Below, one piece after another: positions 52,851 through 60,123 of a stretch of DNA of 64,000 nt; position 1 is the first letter of the stretch, and each line of letters starts with the position of its first letter. The translations under genes and the position numbers were made by a program. This DNA comes from Solirubrobacterales bacterium (GTDB lineage: Bacteria; Actinomycetota; Thermoleophilia; Solirubrobacterales; 70-9). The notes beneath the pieces were generated by a model. The model saw nothing but the letters and a program-made list of their open reading frames with translations. It made no database searches and was not told where the DNA came from. The DNA is taken from contig JAJNAZ010000005.1 of the NCBI GenBank assembly GCA_021155855.1, positions 1 through 64,000 on the forward strand, written 5' to 3'.

Positions 52851-53666
52851 ATGCTGACGCTCAGGGCGGGGCCGGCCGGTGCCGTGCCCGAGGTCCCCCC
52901 GGGAGCGGAGGTCTGGCGAGACTCCGACGATAGAGTCGCCGCCTTCGGGTTCACGGTCGCCGGCGATCGCTGGATGAAGCTTCCCGGCGTCGCGAGTTTT
53001 CGCTTCTCCGACGGTCCAGAGGTGACATCGTTCGCCGAGCCCGGCGTTTCCGAGGAGAGGGTGCTGGACGCTTACCGGCGCACCGTGCTTCCAATGGCCC
53101 TGCAAGCGCTGGGAGCGGAGGTACTACACGCGAGTGCTGTGCGGATGGGCGAGGGCGTAGTTGGACTATGCGCCGTCTCGCAAACCGGGAAGTCGACGGT
53201 CGCCTACGCCCTCAGCAGGCGGGGGCATAGGATCGTCGCCGATGACGCCGTGCCATTCGACCTCTCAGGGCCGACCCCACGTGCCTTACGGCTCCCCTTC
53301 GAGCTCAAACTGCGTCCGGAGTCAGCCTCGTTCTTCGGCGTCTCCGGCCGGGTGACAGCTTCGGATCACGACGACAGTGACCCCGCCGAGCTGGCGGCGC
53401 TCTGCGTTCTCGAGCGCTCGCATCCCTCGGCCCCCGGAGGTCCGGTGGTGGTCCGTCGTCTCGAGCCGGCGAGCTCCTTTCCACGGGTCCTCGCCCACGC
53501 CTACTGCTTCAGCCTTGAGCCTCCCGAACGGCACGTCTTGATGGTGGAGCGCTACCTCGAGCTGGTGGCGCGCGTTCCGGTTTTCGAGGTATGCCTGTGG
53601 CCGGGACTGCACAATCTCGACCGCGTCGTCGACGAGATCGAGGGCGCCGTCCAGGCAGCCGCGTGA
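52851..53666 (+). CDS. HPr kinase-like lasso peptide kinase
   Basis: A 271-aa protein with an HPrK-type P-loop (CAVSQTGKSTVAYALSRRG, about 104-122) followed by IVADDAVPFD. Homologues in paeninodin-type lasso clusters phosphorylate a serine near the peptide C-terminus. Here the precursor has Ser46, four residues from the end. The HPr-binding signature of true HPr kinase/phosphorylase is not evident. ATG 52851 lies 14 nt after the hairpin without a clear ribosome binding site; the stop overlaps the B2 start (GTGA). Confidence 0.82.
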   Translation: MLTLRAGPAGAVPEVPPGAEVWRDSDDRVAAFGFTVAGDRWMKLPGVASFRFSDGPEVTSFAEPGVSEERVLDAYRRTVLPMALQALGAEVLHASAVRMGEGVVGLCAVSQTGKSTVAYALSRRGHRIVADDAVPFDLSGPTPRALRLPFELKLRPESASFFGVSGRVTASDHDDSDPAELAALCVLERSHPSAPGGPVVVRRLEPASSFPRVLAHAYCFSLEPPERHVLMVERYLELVARVPVFEVCLWPGLHNLDRVVDEIEGAVQAAA

Positions 53667-54211
53667 GCGCCTCGGCAGACGAGAGCCGGCGAACGCCGGC
53701 CGCACGGGTTCGCGCCTTGATGGCGTTCGTGGCGACGCCTGGCGACGGCGTGCTGCTCGCACGCATGTTCGCCTGGCGCCTCTGCCTCCCGGTGCTGAAG
53801 TACGTGTTGCCCCTGCCGCGCCTCGTACGGTTGATGTCATCCCGACCCCGACGAGGCGGCTTGCGGCGGCCGCGCGAGAGACGGATCGCGACAATGGCGG
53901 CATGGCTCTATCGGCGAGGCGGCATCCTGGCAACCGACGACAACTGTCTCGAGAGAAGCCTGCTCGCGTACCGATACCTGGCCCGCGAGGGTGGTGCGCC
54001 GACACTCGTAGTCGGGATGCGACCCGACTCGGACGCAGATCCACGCGGACATGTATGGGTCACCGTCAGCGGGCGGTCCGTGACCGACACCGAGACCTCG
54101 CTCGATGCTTTCCGTACGGTGGTCTCGTTCGGCGCCGACGGAGTTCGTGCGGCCCACGACGACCGTACCCATGACGGTCGCCGCCCCGGATCCTTCGTCG
54201 GCGCCGGGTGA
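53663..54211 (+). CDS. transglutaminase-like leader peptidase (lasso B2)
   Basis: A 182-aa cysteine peptidase that removes the precursor leader. The catalytic Cys lies in TDDNCLERSLLAYRYLAREG (Cys about residue 95), the His in RGHVWVTVSG (about 130), and the Asp in VTDTETS. This is the short Transglut_core3-type domain of lasso B2 proteins. GTG 53663 overlaps the kinase stop. It is the last plus-strand gene of the cluster; the next gene converges on it. Confidence 0.88.
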   Translation: MSASADESRRTPAARVRALMAFVATPGDGVLLARMFAWRLCLPVLKYVLPLPRLVRLMSSRPRRGGLRRPRERRIATMAAWLYRRGGILATDDNCLERSLLAYRYLAREGGAPTLVVGMRPDSDADPRGHVWVTVSGRSVTDTETSLDAFRTVVSFGADGVRAAHDDRTHDGRRPGSFVGAG

Positions 54212-54279
54212 CGAAAGCGGACGCCGCTCGGTCGGACGCGGGATCCGTCACCTGTTCACACATGTTTGGGGCAGGACAC

Positions 54280-55272
54280 TCAGCCAGCGTGCGAGTTCTG
54301 CCCTCGCCGCGCTCGCCGCACGGCGACGATCGCCCTCGGCAGCCGCACGAGGATCCAGATCAGCCGCCAGATGTAGGCGAGCCACAAACCGAGACCACCC
54401 TGCAGTAGCGCCCGGGCCCAGGGCCATGAACGGCCGCTGGCCCACTTTCGCATGTAGCCCGGCGATGGGAAGAGCGCCCCGAACAAGAGGCGAGCGCGTG
54501 CACGAAGCGGCCCCTCACTCGCGAGCCGCTCAAGGGTGATCGCCGCCCGGACCTCCGGGCCGGCGCGCAGAACGACCAGGGGCGGGCGATCCGCGGGGAG
54601 CTGCAGACGCTCCACCAGCCGCCTGCCTGCGGGGTCGTCGAGGCGAAGCCCGGCGGCAAACGCGGCTAGAGCGTCCACTCGCCGCGCCAGTTCGCTCGCC
54701 TCGCGCCAAACCTGCTCGTCGACCGCTCGGACGGCTCGCCCGAGGTCCTGCAGCGGGCGCTCGTGGTCGACCCCGTGCTGGGCCGCGTGAAGGGCGAGGT
54801 GCAGCGCCCGCCCCGGCATGCCGAGCACCTCGACGTCGATGCCGCCCACGCGCAGCGTCTCCGTCTCCCGAGCAAGCTCTTCCCAAAGAACGTCAGGGGA
54901 GGCGCAGACACCGACTAGAGAGCGATGGAGATCGACGGAGGCGTTGTCCGAGTGACGCAGCCAGGCCTGCGAATCAACATGCCCCTGGCTCAGGTAGCCG
55001 AGCGGGCGGAATCCGAGCGCCCGAAGAGCATTCTCCGCCGGCCGGTATGAGCCGGGGGATACGAGCAGGTCGGAATCTCCGTATGGGCGCGCAGCGCCGT
55101 CTCCGTACAGCCACCCGGCGATTGACGGTCCCTTGAGCAACAGCGGTCGAATCCCGGCATCGCGCAGCGCCGTGACCACCTCGGCGGTGACGGCATCGAC
55201 GGCGAGGGCGAGCGCGGTGGCGCGGATGCCTGGGGACGGGGGAAAAACGGTGCCGTTCTGCATCTGGGACAA
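54280..55272 (-). CDS. nucleotidyltransferase-fold protein (NTP_transf_5-like), probable lasso tailoring gene
   Basis: A 330-aa protein with the nucleotidyltransferase-like signature LLLKGPSIAGWLYGDGAARP, then YGDSDLLV (G-D-x-D, about 65-71), and NASVDLHRSL (a third acidic residue). This pattern resembles the uncharacterised NTP_transf_5 family, which occurs near lasso and other RiPP genes. It has a C-terminal hydrophobic segment (ALLQGGLGLWLAYIWRLIWI) and a basic tail, so it may sit on the membrane. It is encoded on the opposite strand, converging on B2 with a 68-bp gap. Start ATG/TTG 55272 is not certain. Confidence 0.78.
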   Translation of the reverse strand: MSQMQNGTVFPPSPGIRATALALAVDAVTAEVVTALRDAGIRPLLLKGPSIAGWLYGDGAARPYGDSDLLVSPGSYRPAENALRALGFRPLGYLSQGHVDSQAWLRHSDNASVDLHRSLVGVCASPDVLWEELARETETLRVGGIDVEVLGMPGRALHLALHAAQHGVDHERPLQDLGRAVRAVDEQVWREASELARRVDALAAFAAGLRLDDPAGRRLVERLQLPADRPPLVVLRAGPEVRAAITLERLASEGPLRARARLLFGALFPSPGYMRKWASGRSWPWARALLQGGLGLWLAYIWRLIWILVRLPRAIVAVRRARRGQNSHAG

Positions 55273-55349
55273 CCCTAGAAGATCCCTCCACCCTCGCTGG
55301 GAGCAGCGCGCCGCGAGATCCTCATAGAGGCGACCTCGGCGCCGCGCGG

Positions 55350-56492
55350 CTAAAGCCCCAGTGTCTTGGCGATGATGTTGCGCTGGATCTCGCTCGTCCC
55401 GCCGTAGATCGTCGAGACCAGTGTCTGGCGCACGAGCCGCTCCATGTCGTACTCCGACGAGTAGCCGTAGCCGCCCATCATCTGCATCCCCTCGAGCGCC
55501 GCCTTCTGCGCGGTCTCCGTGACGAACAGCTTCACCATCGAGGCCTCCCGGGGGAGCATCGTGTCCGGCGCCTCGTCGACCTTCGTCGCCACCCAGTGGG
55601 TCATCAGCCGCGCCGCCTCGAGCTCGGTGGCGAGGTCGGCGAGCCGGTGCTGGAGCGCCTGGAAGGAGCCGATCGGCTTACCGAACTGGCGGCGCTGCTT
55701 GACGTAAGCGAGCGCGTCGTCGAGGGCGCGCCAGCCGAAGCCGAGCATCGTCGCGGCGAGGATCAGGCGCTCGACGTTGAGCCCCGCCATCAGCTGCGTC
55801 CACGCCTGGTCGAGCTCGCCGAGCAGCGCCTCGGCGGGCGCCTCGCAGTCGCTCAGGTAGAGGTGGTTGGTCTCGCGGCCGCCAAGCGTGTCGATGGGCT
55901 TGATCTCCATCCGCGGGTGGTCGGTGGGGATGAAGATCATCGACAGGCCCTCGTGCTTGCTCTCGCCCCTGCTGGTGCGGCAGACGATGAGCACGTGGTC
56001 GGAGATGTGGGCGTTGGAGCAGAAGACCTTCTGGCCGTTGAGCACGAGACCGCCGTCGACGCGCTCGGCGCTGGTGGTCAGCGAGCCGACGTCTGAGCCC
56101 GCCTCGGGCTCGGTCATCGCGATCGCCTCGACCGAGCCGGCGGCGATCCCGCCGAGGATCTCGCGCTTCTGCTCGTCGCTGCCGAAGCGGGCGACGGCGC
56201 CGGCGACGATCAGGGTGGTCGCGTAACCGCCGATCGGTGCCAGCCCGCGCGAGGTCTCCTCCATGAACAGGCAGGCGTCGAGCATGCCGCCGCCGGAGCC
56301 GCCCCAGGCCTCGTCGATCGTCACCCCGAGCCAGCCGAGCTCGGCCATCTTCGAGTAGATCTCGGCCGAGTGCAGCACGGTGTGGCCCTCGGTGAGCCGC
56401 TTGCGCTGCTCGGGCGTGCCGCACTCGCGCGCGCAGAAGTCGCGGACCGCGGCGACGAAGTCCTGCTGCTCGTCGGTGAGCGAGAAGTCCAC
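55350..56492 (-). CDS. acyl-CoA dehydrogenase
   Basis: FAD-dependent alpha,beta-dehydrogenation of an acyl-CoA, 380 aa, a normal length. The signature AIAMTEPEAGSDVGSL is at about 122-137. The catalytic-base region and C-terminal helix bundle are intact (QMMGGYGYSSEYDMERLVRQ, YGGTSEIQRNIIAKTL). GTG 56492 (MDFSLTDEQQDF) is preferred to a longer frame that runs into tRNA-Thr. Substrate chain length unknown; no electron-transfer or thiolase partner nearby. Confidence 0.93.
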   Translation of the reverse strand: MDFSLTDEQQDFVAAVRDFCARECGTPEQRKRLTEGHTVLHSAEIYSKMAELGWLGVTIDEAWGGSGGGMLDACLFMEETSRGLAPIGGYATTLIVAGAVARFGSDEQKREILGGIAAGSVEAIAMTEPEAGSDVGSLTTSAERVDGGLVLNGQKVFCSNAHISDHVLIVCRTSRGESKHEGLSMIFIPTDHPRMEIKPIDTLGGRETNHLYLSDCEAPAEALLGELDQAWTQLMAGLNVERLILAATMLGFGWRALDDALAYVKQRRQFGKPIGSFQALQHRLADLATELEAARLMTHWVATKVDEAPDTMLPREASMVKLFVTETAQKAALEGMQMMGGYGYSSEYDMERLVRQTLVSTIYGGTSEIQRNIIAKTLGL

Positions 56493-56516
56493 GGGCGCGA
56501 AATCTAGCGTCGGCGA

Positions 56517-56590
56517 AGCCCGGAGTCGGATTCGAACCGACGACCCCCTCCTTACCATGGAGGTGCTCTGGCCTGCTGAGCTATCCGGGC
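56517..56590 (-). tRNA. tRNA-Thr (GGT)
   Basis: Folds as a full cloverleaf on the minus strand: acceptor GCCCGGA/TCCGGGC, D arm GCTC...GAGC, anticodon stem CCTCC/GGAGG with loop ATGGTAA (anticodon GGT, Thr), T arm GTCGG-TTCGAAT-CCGAC. No CCA is encoded. Its first 10 nt overlap the 3' end of the esterase gene. Confidence 0.95.
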
Positions 56591-57660
56591 GCAGCGCTGA
56601 GCGTAGCGGCCGCCAGGCCGGTGCGAATCGCCGCCGCTATCTCCGCGGTCGCCTCCCGAGCGCGGCCGCCGAGGCCGACCGCATTGATGAACCCGTGCAC
56701 GAGGTCGCGCTCGCGGCGCAGGGTGATCGGCACCCCGGAGGCCCGCAGGCGCTCGGCGTAGTCCTCGGCCTCGTCCCGCAGCGGGTCGAAGCCGGCGCTG
56801 ACCACGTGGGCGGGCGGGAGGTCGGTGAGGTCGGGGGCGAGGATCGGCGAGGCGCGGGGATCGGTGCGGTCCTCGGTGGTGGCGAAGTAGTGGTCGCGAT
56901 ACCAGTCCATCTCCTCAGCGGTGAGGAAGAAGCCCTCGCCGAAGAGCTCGTAGGAGCGCCGCTTGGCGGAGTAATCGGTGACCGGATAAATCAGCGTTTG
57001 GAAGATCGGCACCGCGCCGCCCGCGGCGACCGCGAGCCGGCAGACGGCGGCGGCAAGATTGCCGCCGGCGCTGTCGCCCGCGACCGCGACCCGCTCGGGG
57101 TCGGCACCCAGGCGCCCGGCCTCCGAGTGCGCCGTGACGAAGGCCGCGAAAGCGTCGTCTACCGCAGCCGGGAAGCGATGCTCGGGCGCCAGGCGGTAGT
57201 CGACCGCGAGCACCAGCGCACCGGCCTCGCGGGCGAAAAAGCGGCAGGGCTGGTCGTGGGTTTCGAGGTCGCCGATCACGTGCCCGCCGCCGTGGTAGTA
57301 GACGACCAGCGGCGCAGGGCGCGAGATCTCGACGGGCACGTAGAGCCGGGTGGGGATCGGGGCGGTAGGACCGGGCAGCTCGAGCTCCTCGACCCGCTCG
57401 ACCTCGATCCGCGGGCCGGCGAAGATGCGCGCCTCGCGGCGGCGGCGGACACGTGCCTCGGGGACTCCAAGCAGCTCCGAGCCCCCCGCGAGCCGCTCGA
57501 GCCGCAGCGCGAGCTGCACCTGGGGGTGCAGTTGCTGGCCGTCGATTCGGACCGGCGCGCCGGCGAGCGTCCGCGTCAACGGGCCCGGAAGGAGCGGGAT
57601 CGAGCGGGCGATCAGGCCCTCGGCTTGGTCGCGCACCGCGTCCAGCCCTGGAACAACCAT
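56581..57660 (-). CDS. alpha/beta-hydrolase fold esterase (HSL family)
   Basis: A 359-aa carboxylesterase. The oxyanion motif is VVYYHGGGHVIG (about 117-128), the nucleophile is in AVAGDSAGGNLAAAV (Ser about 192), the acid is Asp in GFDPLRDE and the base is His in LVHGFINA. Start ATG 57660. The stop TAG at 56583-56581 is supplied by nucleotides 8-10 of tRNA-Thr, so the last codons (Pro-Gly-stop) are the tRNA acceptor end. Substrate unknown. Confidence 0.9.
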   Translation of the reverse strand: MVVPGLDAVRDQAEGLIARSIPLLPGPLTRTLAGAPVRIDGQQLHPQVQLALRLERLAGGSELLGVPEARVRRRREARIFAGPRIEVERVEELELPGPTAPIPTRLYVPVEISRPAPLVVYYHGGGHVIGDLETHDQPCRFFAREAGALVLAVDYRLAPEHRFPAAVDDAFAAFVTAHSEAGRLGADPERVAVAGDSAGGNLAAAVCRLAVAAGGAVPIFQTLIYPVTDYSAKRRSYELFGEGFFLTAEEMDWYRDHYFATTEDRTDPRASPILAPDLTDLPPAHVVSAGFDPLRDEAEDYAERLRASGVPITLRRERDLVHGFINAVGLGGRAREATAEIAAAIRTGLAAATLSAAPG

Positions 57661-57674
57661 CGCCGCCAGGCTAC

Positions 57675-58739
57675 TCAGACGGGCGCGACCGCCGCCGCGA
57701 CCGCCGCCGCGAACTCGTCCACGTCCTCGGGCGTGGTGTCCCAGGCGCACATCCAGCGCACCTCGTCGGCCTCCTCGTCCCAGACGTAGAACGGATGCTC
57801 GCCGGGCAGCTCGACGAGCAGGCGGTCGATCGCCGGCCGCGGCAGGCGGGCGAAGACCGCGTTCGCCTCGACCGGGTGGGTGATCTCGACCCCGTCGGTC
57901 GCCCCCACCGCCGATGCCAGGCGCACCGCCATCGCGTTCGCGTGGCGGGCGCTTCGCAGCCACAGCTCACCGCCGAGCAGGGCCTCGAACTGGGCCGAGA
58001 CGAAACGCATCTTCGAGGCGAGCTGGAGCAGCTGCTTGCGGGTGAACGCGAACTCTTCGGCGAGCTCGGGGCGACAGAACACGACCGCCTCGCCGAGCAC
58101 GAGACCGTTCTTGGTGCCGCCGAAGGAAACCGCGTCCACCCCGGCCTCGGTGGTCAGGGCGGCGAGCGGGGCCTCGAGCGCCGCGGCGGCGTTGGCGAGC
58201 CGAGCGCCGTCGACGTGCACGAGCATGCCGAGCTCGTGCGCGGCCTCCGCGATCGCTCGGGTCTCGTCGAGCGTGTAGACGGTGCCGAGCTCGGTCGCCT
58301 GGGTGATCGAGACGACCCGCGGCTGCGCCTGGTGCTCGTCCCCGCGCCGCGCCTCCCAGCGGCGGACGTCGTCGGGGCCGAGCTTGCCGTGCTCGCTCGC
58401 CACGGTGAGCAGCTTGGTGCCGGTGAGCCGCTCCGGCGCCCCACACTCGTCGACGTGCATGTGGGCGACGTCGGTGCAGATCACCGCCTCGAACGGGCGG
58501 GTGAGCGCGTCGACCGCGGCGACGTTGGCGCCGCTGCCGTTGAAGACGCAGAAGCCGCGGACCTCGGCGCCGAAGTGCTCGCGAAAGAGCTCCTCGGCCC
58601 GGGCCGTCCAGGCATCGGCGCCGTAGCTGGCGGCGTGGCCGTGGTTGGCGGCGGCGAGCGCCTCGAGCACCTCGGGGTGGACCCCGGCCTGGTTGTCGGA
58701 AGCGAAGCCGCGCGGGGCCGGTGACGGCGGCCCGCTCAC
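57675..58739 (-). CDS. low-specificity threonine aldolase-like PLP enzyme
   Basis: Cleaves threonine or allo-threonine to glycine and acetaldehyde. It is 354 aa from GTG 58739. SDNQAGVHPEVLEAL at the start, HVDGARLANAAAAL (about 178-191) and the PLP lysine in DAVSFGGTKNGLVLGEAV (Lys about 213) are the family signatures. The GTG overlaps the stop of the upstream SDR (GTGA), so the two are co-translated. Confidence 0.92.
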   Translation of the reverse strand: MSGPPSPAPRGFASDNQAGVHPEVLEALAAANHGHAASYGADAWTARAEELFREHFGAEVRGFCVFNGSGANVAAVDALTRPFEAVICTDVAHMHVDECGAPERLTGTKLLTVASEHGKLGPDDVRRWEARRGDEHQAQPRVVSITQATELGTVYTLDETRAIAEAAHELGMLVHVDGARLANAAAALEAPLAALTTEAGVDAVSFGGTKNGLVLGEAVVFCRPELAEEFAFTRKQLLQLASKMRFVSAQFEALLGGELWLRSARHANAMAVRLASAVGATDGVEITHPVEANAVFARLPRPAIDRLLVELPGEHPFYVWDEEADEVRWMCAWDTTPEDVDEFAAAVAAAVAPV

Positions 58740-59452
58740 GGGTAGAGCGGGAGGCGCTTGCCGTTCATCTTCGCGCCTGAGTCCGAGCAGACGAAGGCGA
58801 TAGCGGCGGCGATGTCCTCGGCCGAGGTGAACGTCCTGTAGGGCTTGTCGGGATTCGCCTCGCGCATCTGCGGGGTGAGGATCGCGTTGACGACGAGCAC
58901 GTTCGCGGTCGCCGCCGACTCGTCGGCCGCGAACTGGTCGGCGAGGGCAAGGGTCCAGCTCTCGGCGGCCGCCTTGGTCGCCGCGTAGGCGGCGTTGGTG
59001 CCGGACGGGGCCTGCGCCTGCGAGGAGGAGACGAGCACGAAGCGGCCGTGCTCGGACGCGGCGAGCGGCTCGTAGAAGGCCCGGGTCGAGTTGACCACGG
59101 TGCGGACGAGCAGGTCGTGCAGCCACCCGTAGTCGGCGAGGTCGAAGCTCGCCAGCGCCTCGCCGCCGCGCCAGCCGCCGACCAGGTGCAGGAGCCCGTC
59201 GATGCGCCCGAAGCGCTCGCCCAGCCGCGCCGCCCAGTCGCGGGCGGCGGCCTCGTCGAGCAGATCGACGACCTCCAGATCGAGGCGCTCGTCGGGCAAC
59301 GCGAGCTCGCCGCCGAGCGCGTCGAGTCGCTCGCCGGCGACGTCGGTGCAGGCCAGGGTCGCGCCGGCCTCGGCCATCCGATCGCAGACCACCGGCCCGA
59401 GGCCGCCGGCGGCGCCGGCGATCGCGATCACGCGTCCTTCGAGGTCGGTCAT
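58736..59452 (-). CDS. short-chain dehydrogenase/reductase
   Basis: A 238-aa Rossmann enzyme. The cofactor motif is AIAGAAGGLGPVV (about 10-22; G-x-x-x-G-x-G form), NNAG is replaced by LHLVGG, and the catalytic Ser-Tyr-Lys appears as VLVSSSQAQ with AAYAATKAA (Tyr about 155, Lys 159). It is coupled to the threonine aldolase. Substrate unknown. Confidence 0.9.
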   Translation of the reverse strand: MTDLEGRVIAIAGAAGGLGPVVCDRMAEAGATLACTDVAGERLDALGGELALPDERLDLEVVDLLDEAAARDWAARLGERFGRIDGLLHLVGGWRGGEALASFDLADYGWLHDLLVRTVVNSTRAFYEPLAASEHGRFVLVSSSQAQAPSGTNAAYAATKAAAESWTLALADQFAADESAATANVLVVNAILTPQMREANPDKPYRTFTSAEDIAAAIAFVCSDSGAKMNGKRLPLYP

Positions 59453-59462
59453 CTCGGGGACG

Positions 59463-59993
59463 CTACCCGGGCGGGCGCCGCGGCGCCAACAGGGACGCGA
59501 GCCCGACCGCGCCCACCCCGCCCACGGTGCCGAAGAAGATGTCGAGCGCCGAGTCGCGCTTGCTCGGGATCAGCGCCGTGTCGAGCGCGCGGTCGCCCAG
59601 GTACTCGCCCAGCTCCCAGAGGATGGTCAGCGAGAAGACGCCGACCAGCACCGCCAGGATCCAAAGCGGCGAGGGCAGGCGGCCGCGCAGGTACTCCGCC
59701 AGCGCCCAGCCGACCAGCACACCGCCCGCAAGGTGCGCGAGCGCGCTCGTCTGCTGCAAGTCGGCCGGCGGATCGATCCACACCAACCACAACAGCACCA
59801 CCAGCCCGCCGGCCGGCGGCACGAGCGCCCGGTTCGAAAAGCCGGCCACCCGCGCGGCGAGCAGACCGACGAGGCAGAGCCCGCTCATGATCAACGCGGC
59901 GCCGTTGCGGGCACTGAAGAAGGCGAGCGTGAGCAGCGCCAACGCGCCGAGCGCAAAGGCGAAGAGGTCGATGCGAAGCCCGCGTCCGTTCAT
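59463..59993 (-). CDS. VanZ/YjdF-like membrane protein
   Basis: A 176-aa protein with about six membrane helices and the motif LAGGVLVGWALAEYLRGRLP, then ILWELGEYLGD and RDSALDIFFGTVGGV near the C-terminus, as in the VanZ-like/DUF2238 type (W-E-x-x-E, then D-x-x-x-D). ATG 59993 is preferred over an upstream ATG at 60038, which adds a short Arg-rich extension. Function unknown. Confidence 0.7.
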   Translation of the reverse strand: MNGRGLRIDLFAFALGALALLTLAFFSARNGAALIMSGLCLVGLLAARVAGFSNRALVPPAGGLVVLLWLVWIDPPADLQQTSALAHLAGGVLVGWALAEYLRGRLPSPLWILAVLVGVFSLTILWELGEYLGDRALDTALIPSKRDSALDIFFGTVGGVGAVGLASLLAPRRPPG

Positions 59994-60049
59994 CTGCGGA
60001 TAGCGTAGGCGGGTGCGGTAAAGCGGGGCCATGGCCACCGTGGGGTGGA

Positions 60050-60107
60050 CAGGCGCTCGAGCGCGTGCGCGCGGTTCGGCTTCGGCTGGGAGTAGTCCGA
60101 GCGCGGG
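60050..60107 (-). repeat. degenerate copy of the downstream end of the 60124 gene
   Basis: This stretch resembles 60163-60210: both contain GCTCGAGCGCGTGC, then CTTCGGCTTC or GTTCGGCTTC, then GCTGG and TAG at matching distances. On the minus strand the downstream copy would read YSQPKPNRAHALERL, against YVQLKPKLEHALEPP in the gene's last 25 codons. It is probably a decayed partial tandem duplication. The rest of 59994-60123 holds nothing I recognise. Confidence 0.6.
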
Positions 60108-60123
60108 GGCGGGTCGGGTCGCC

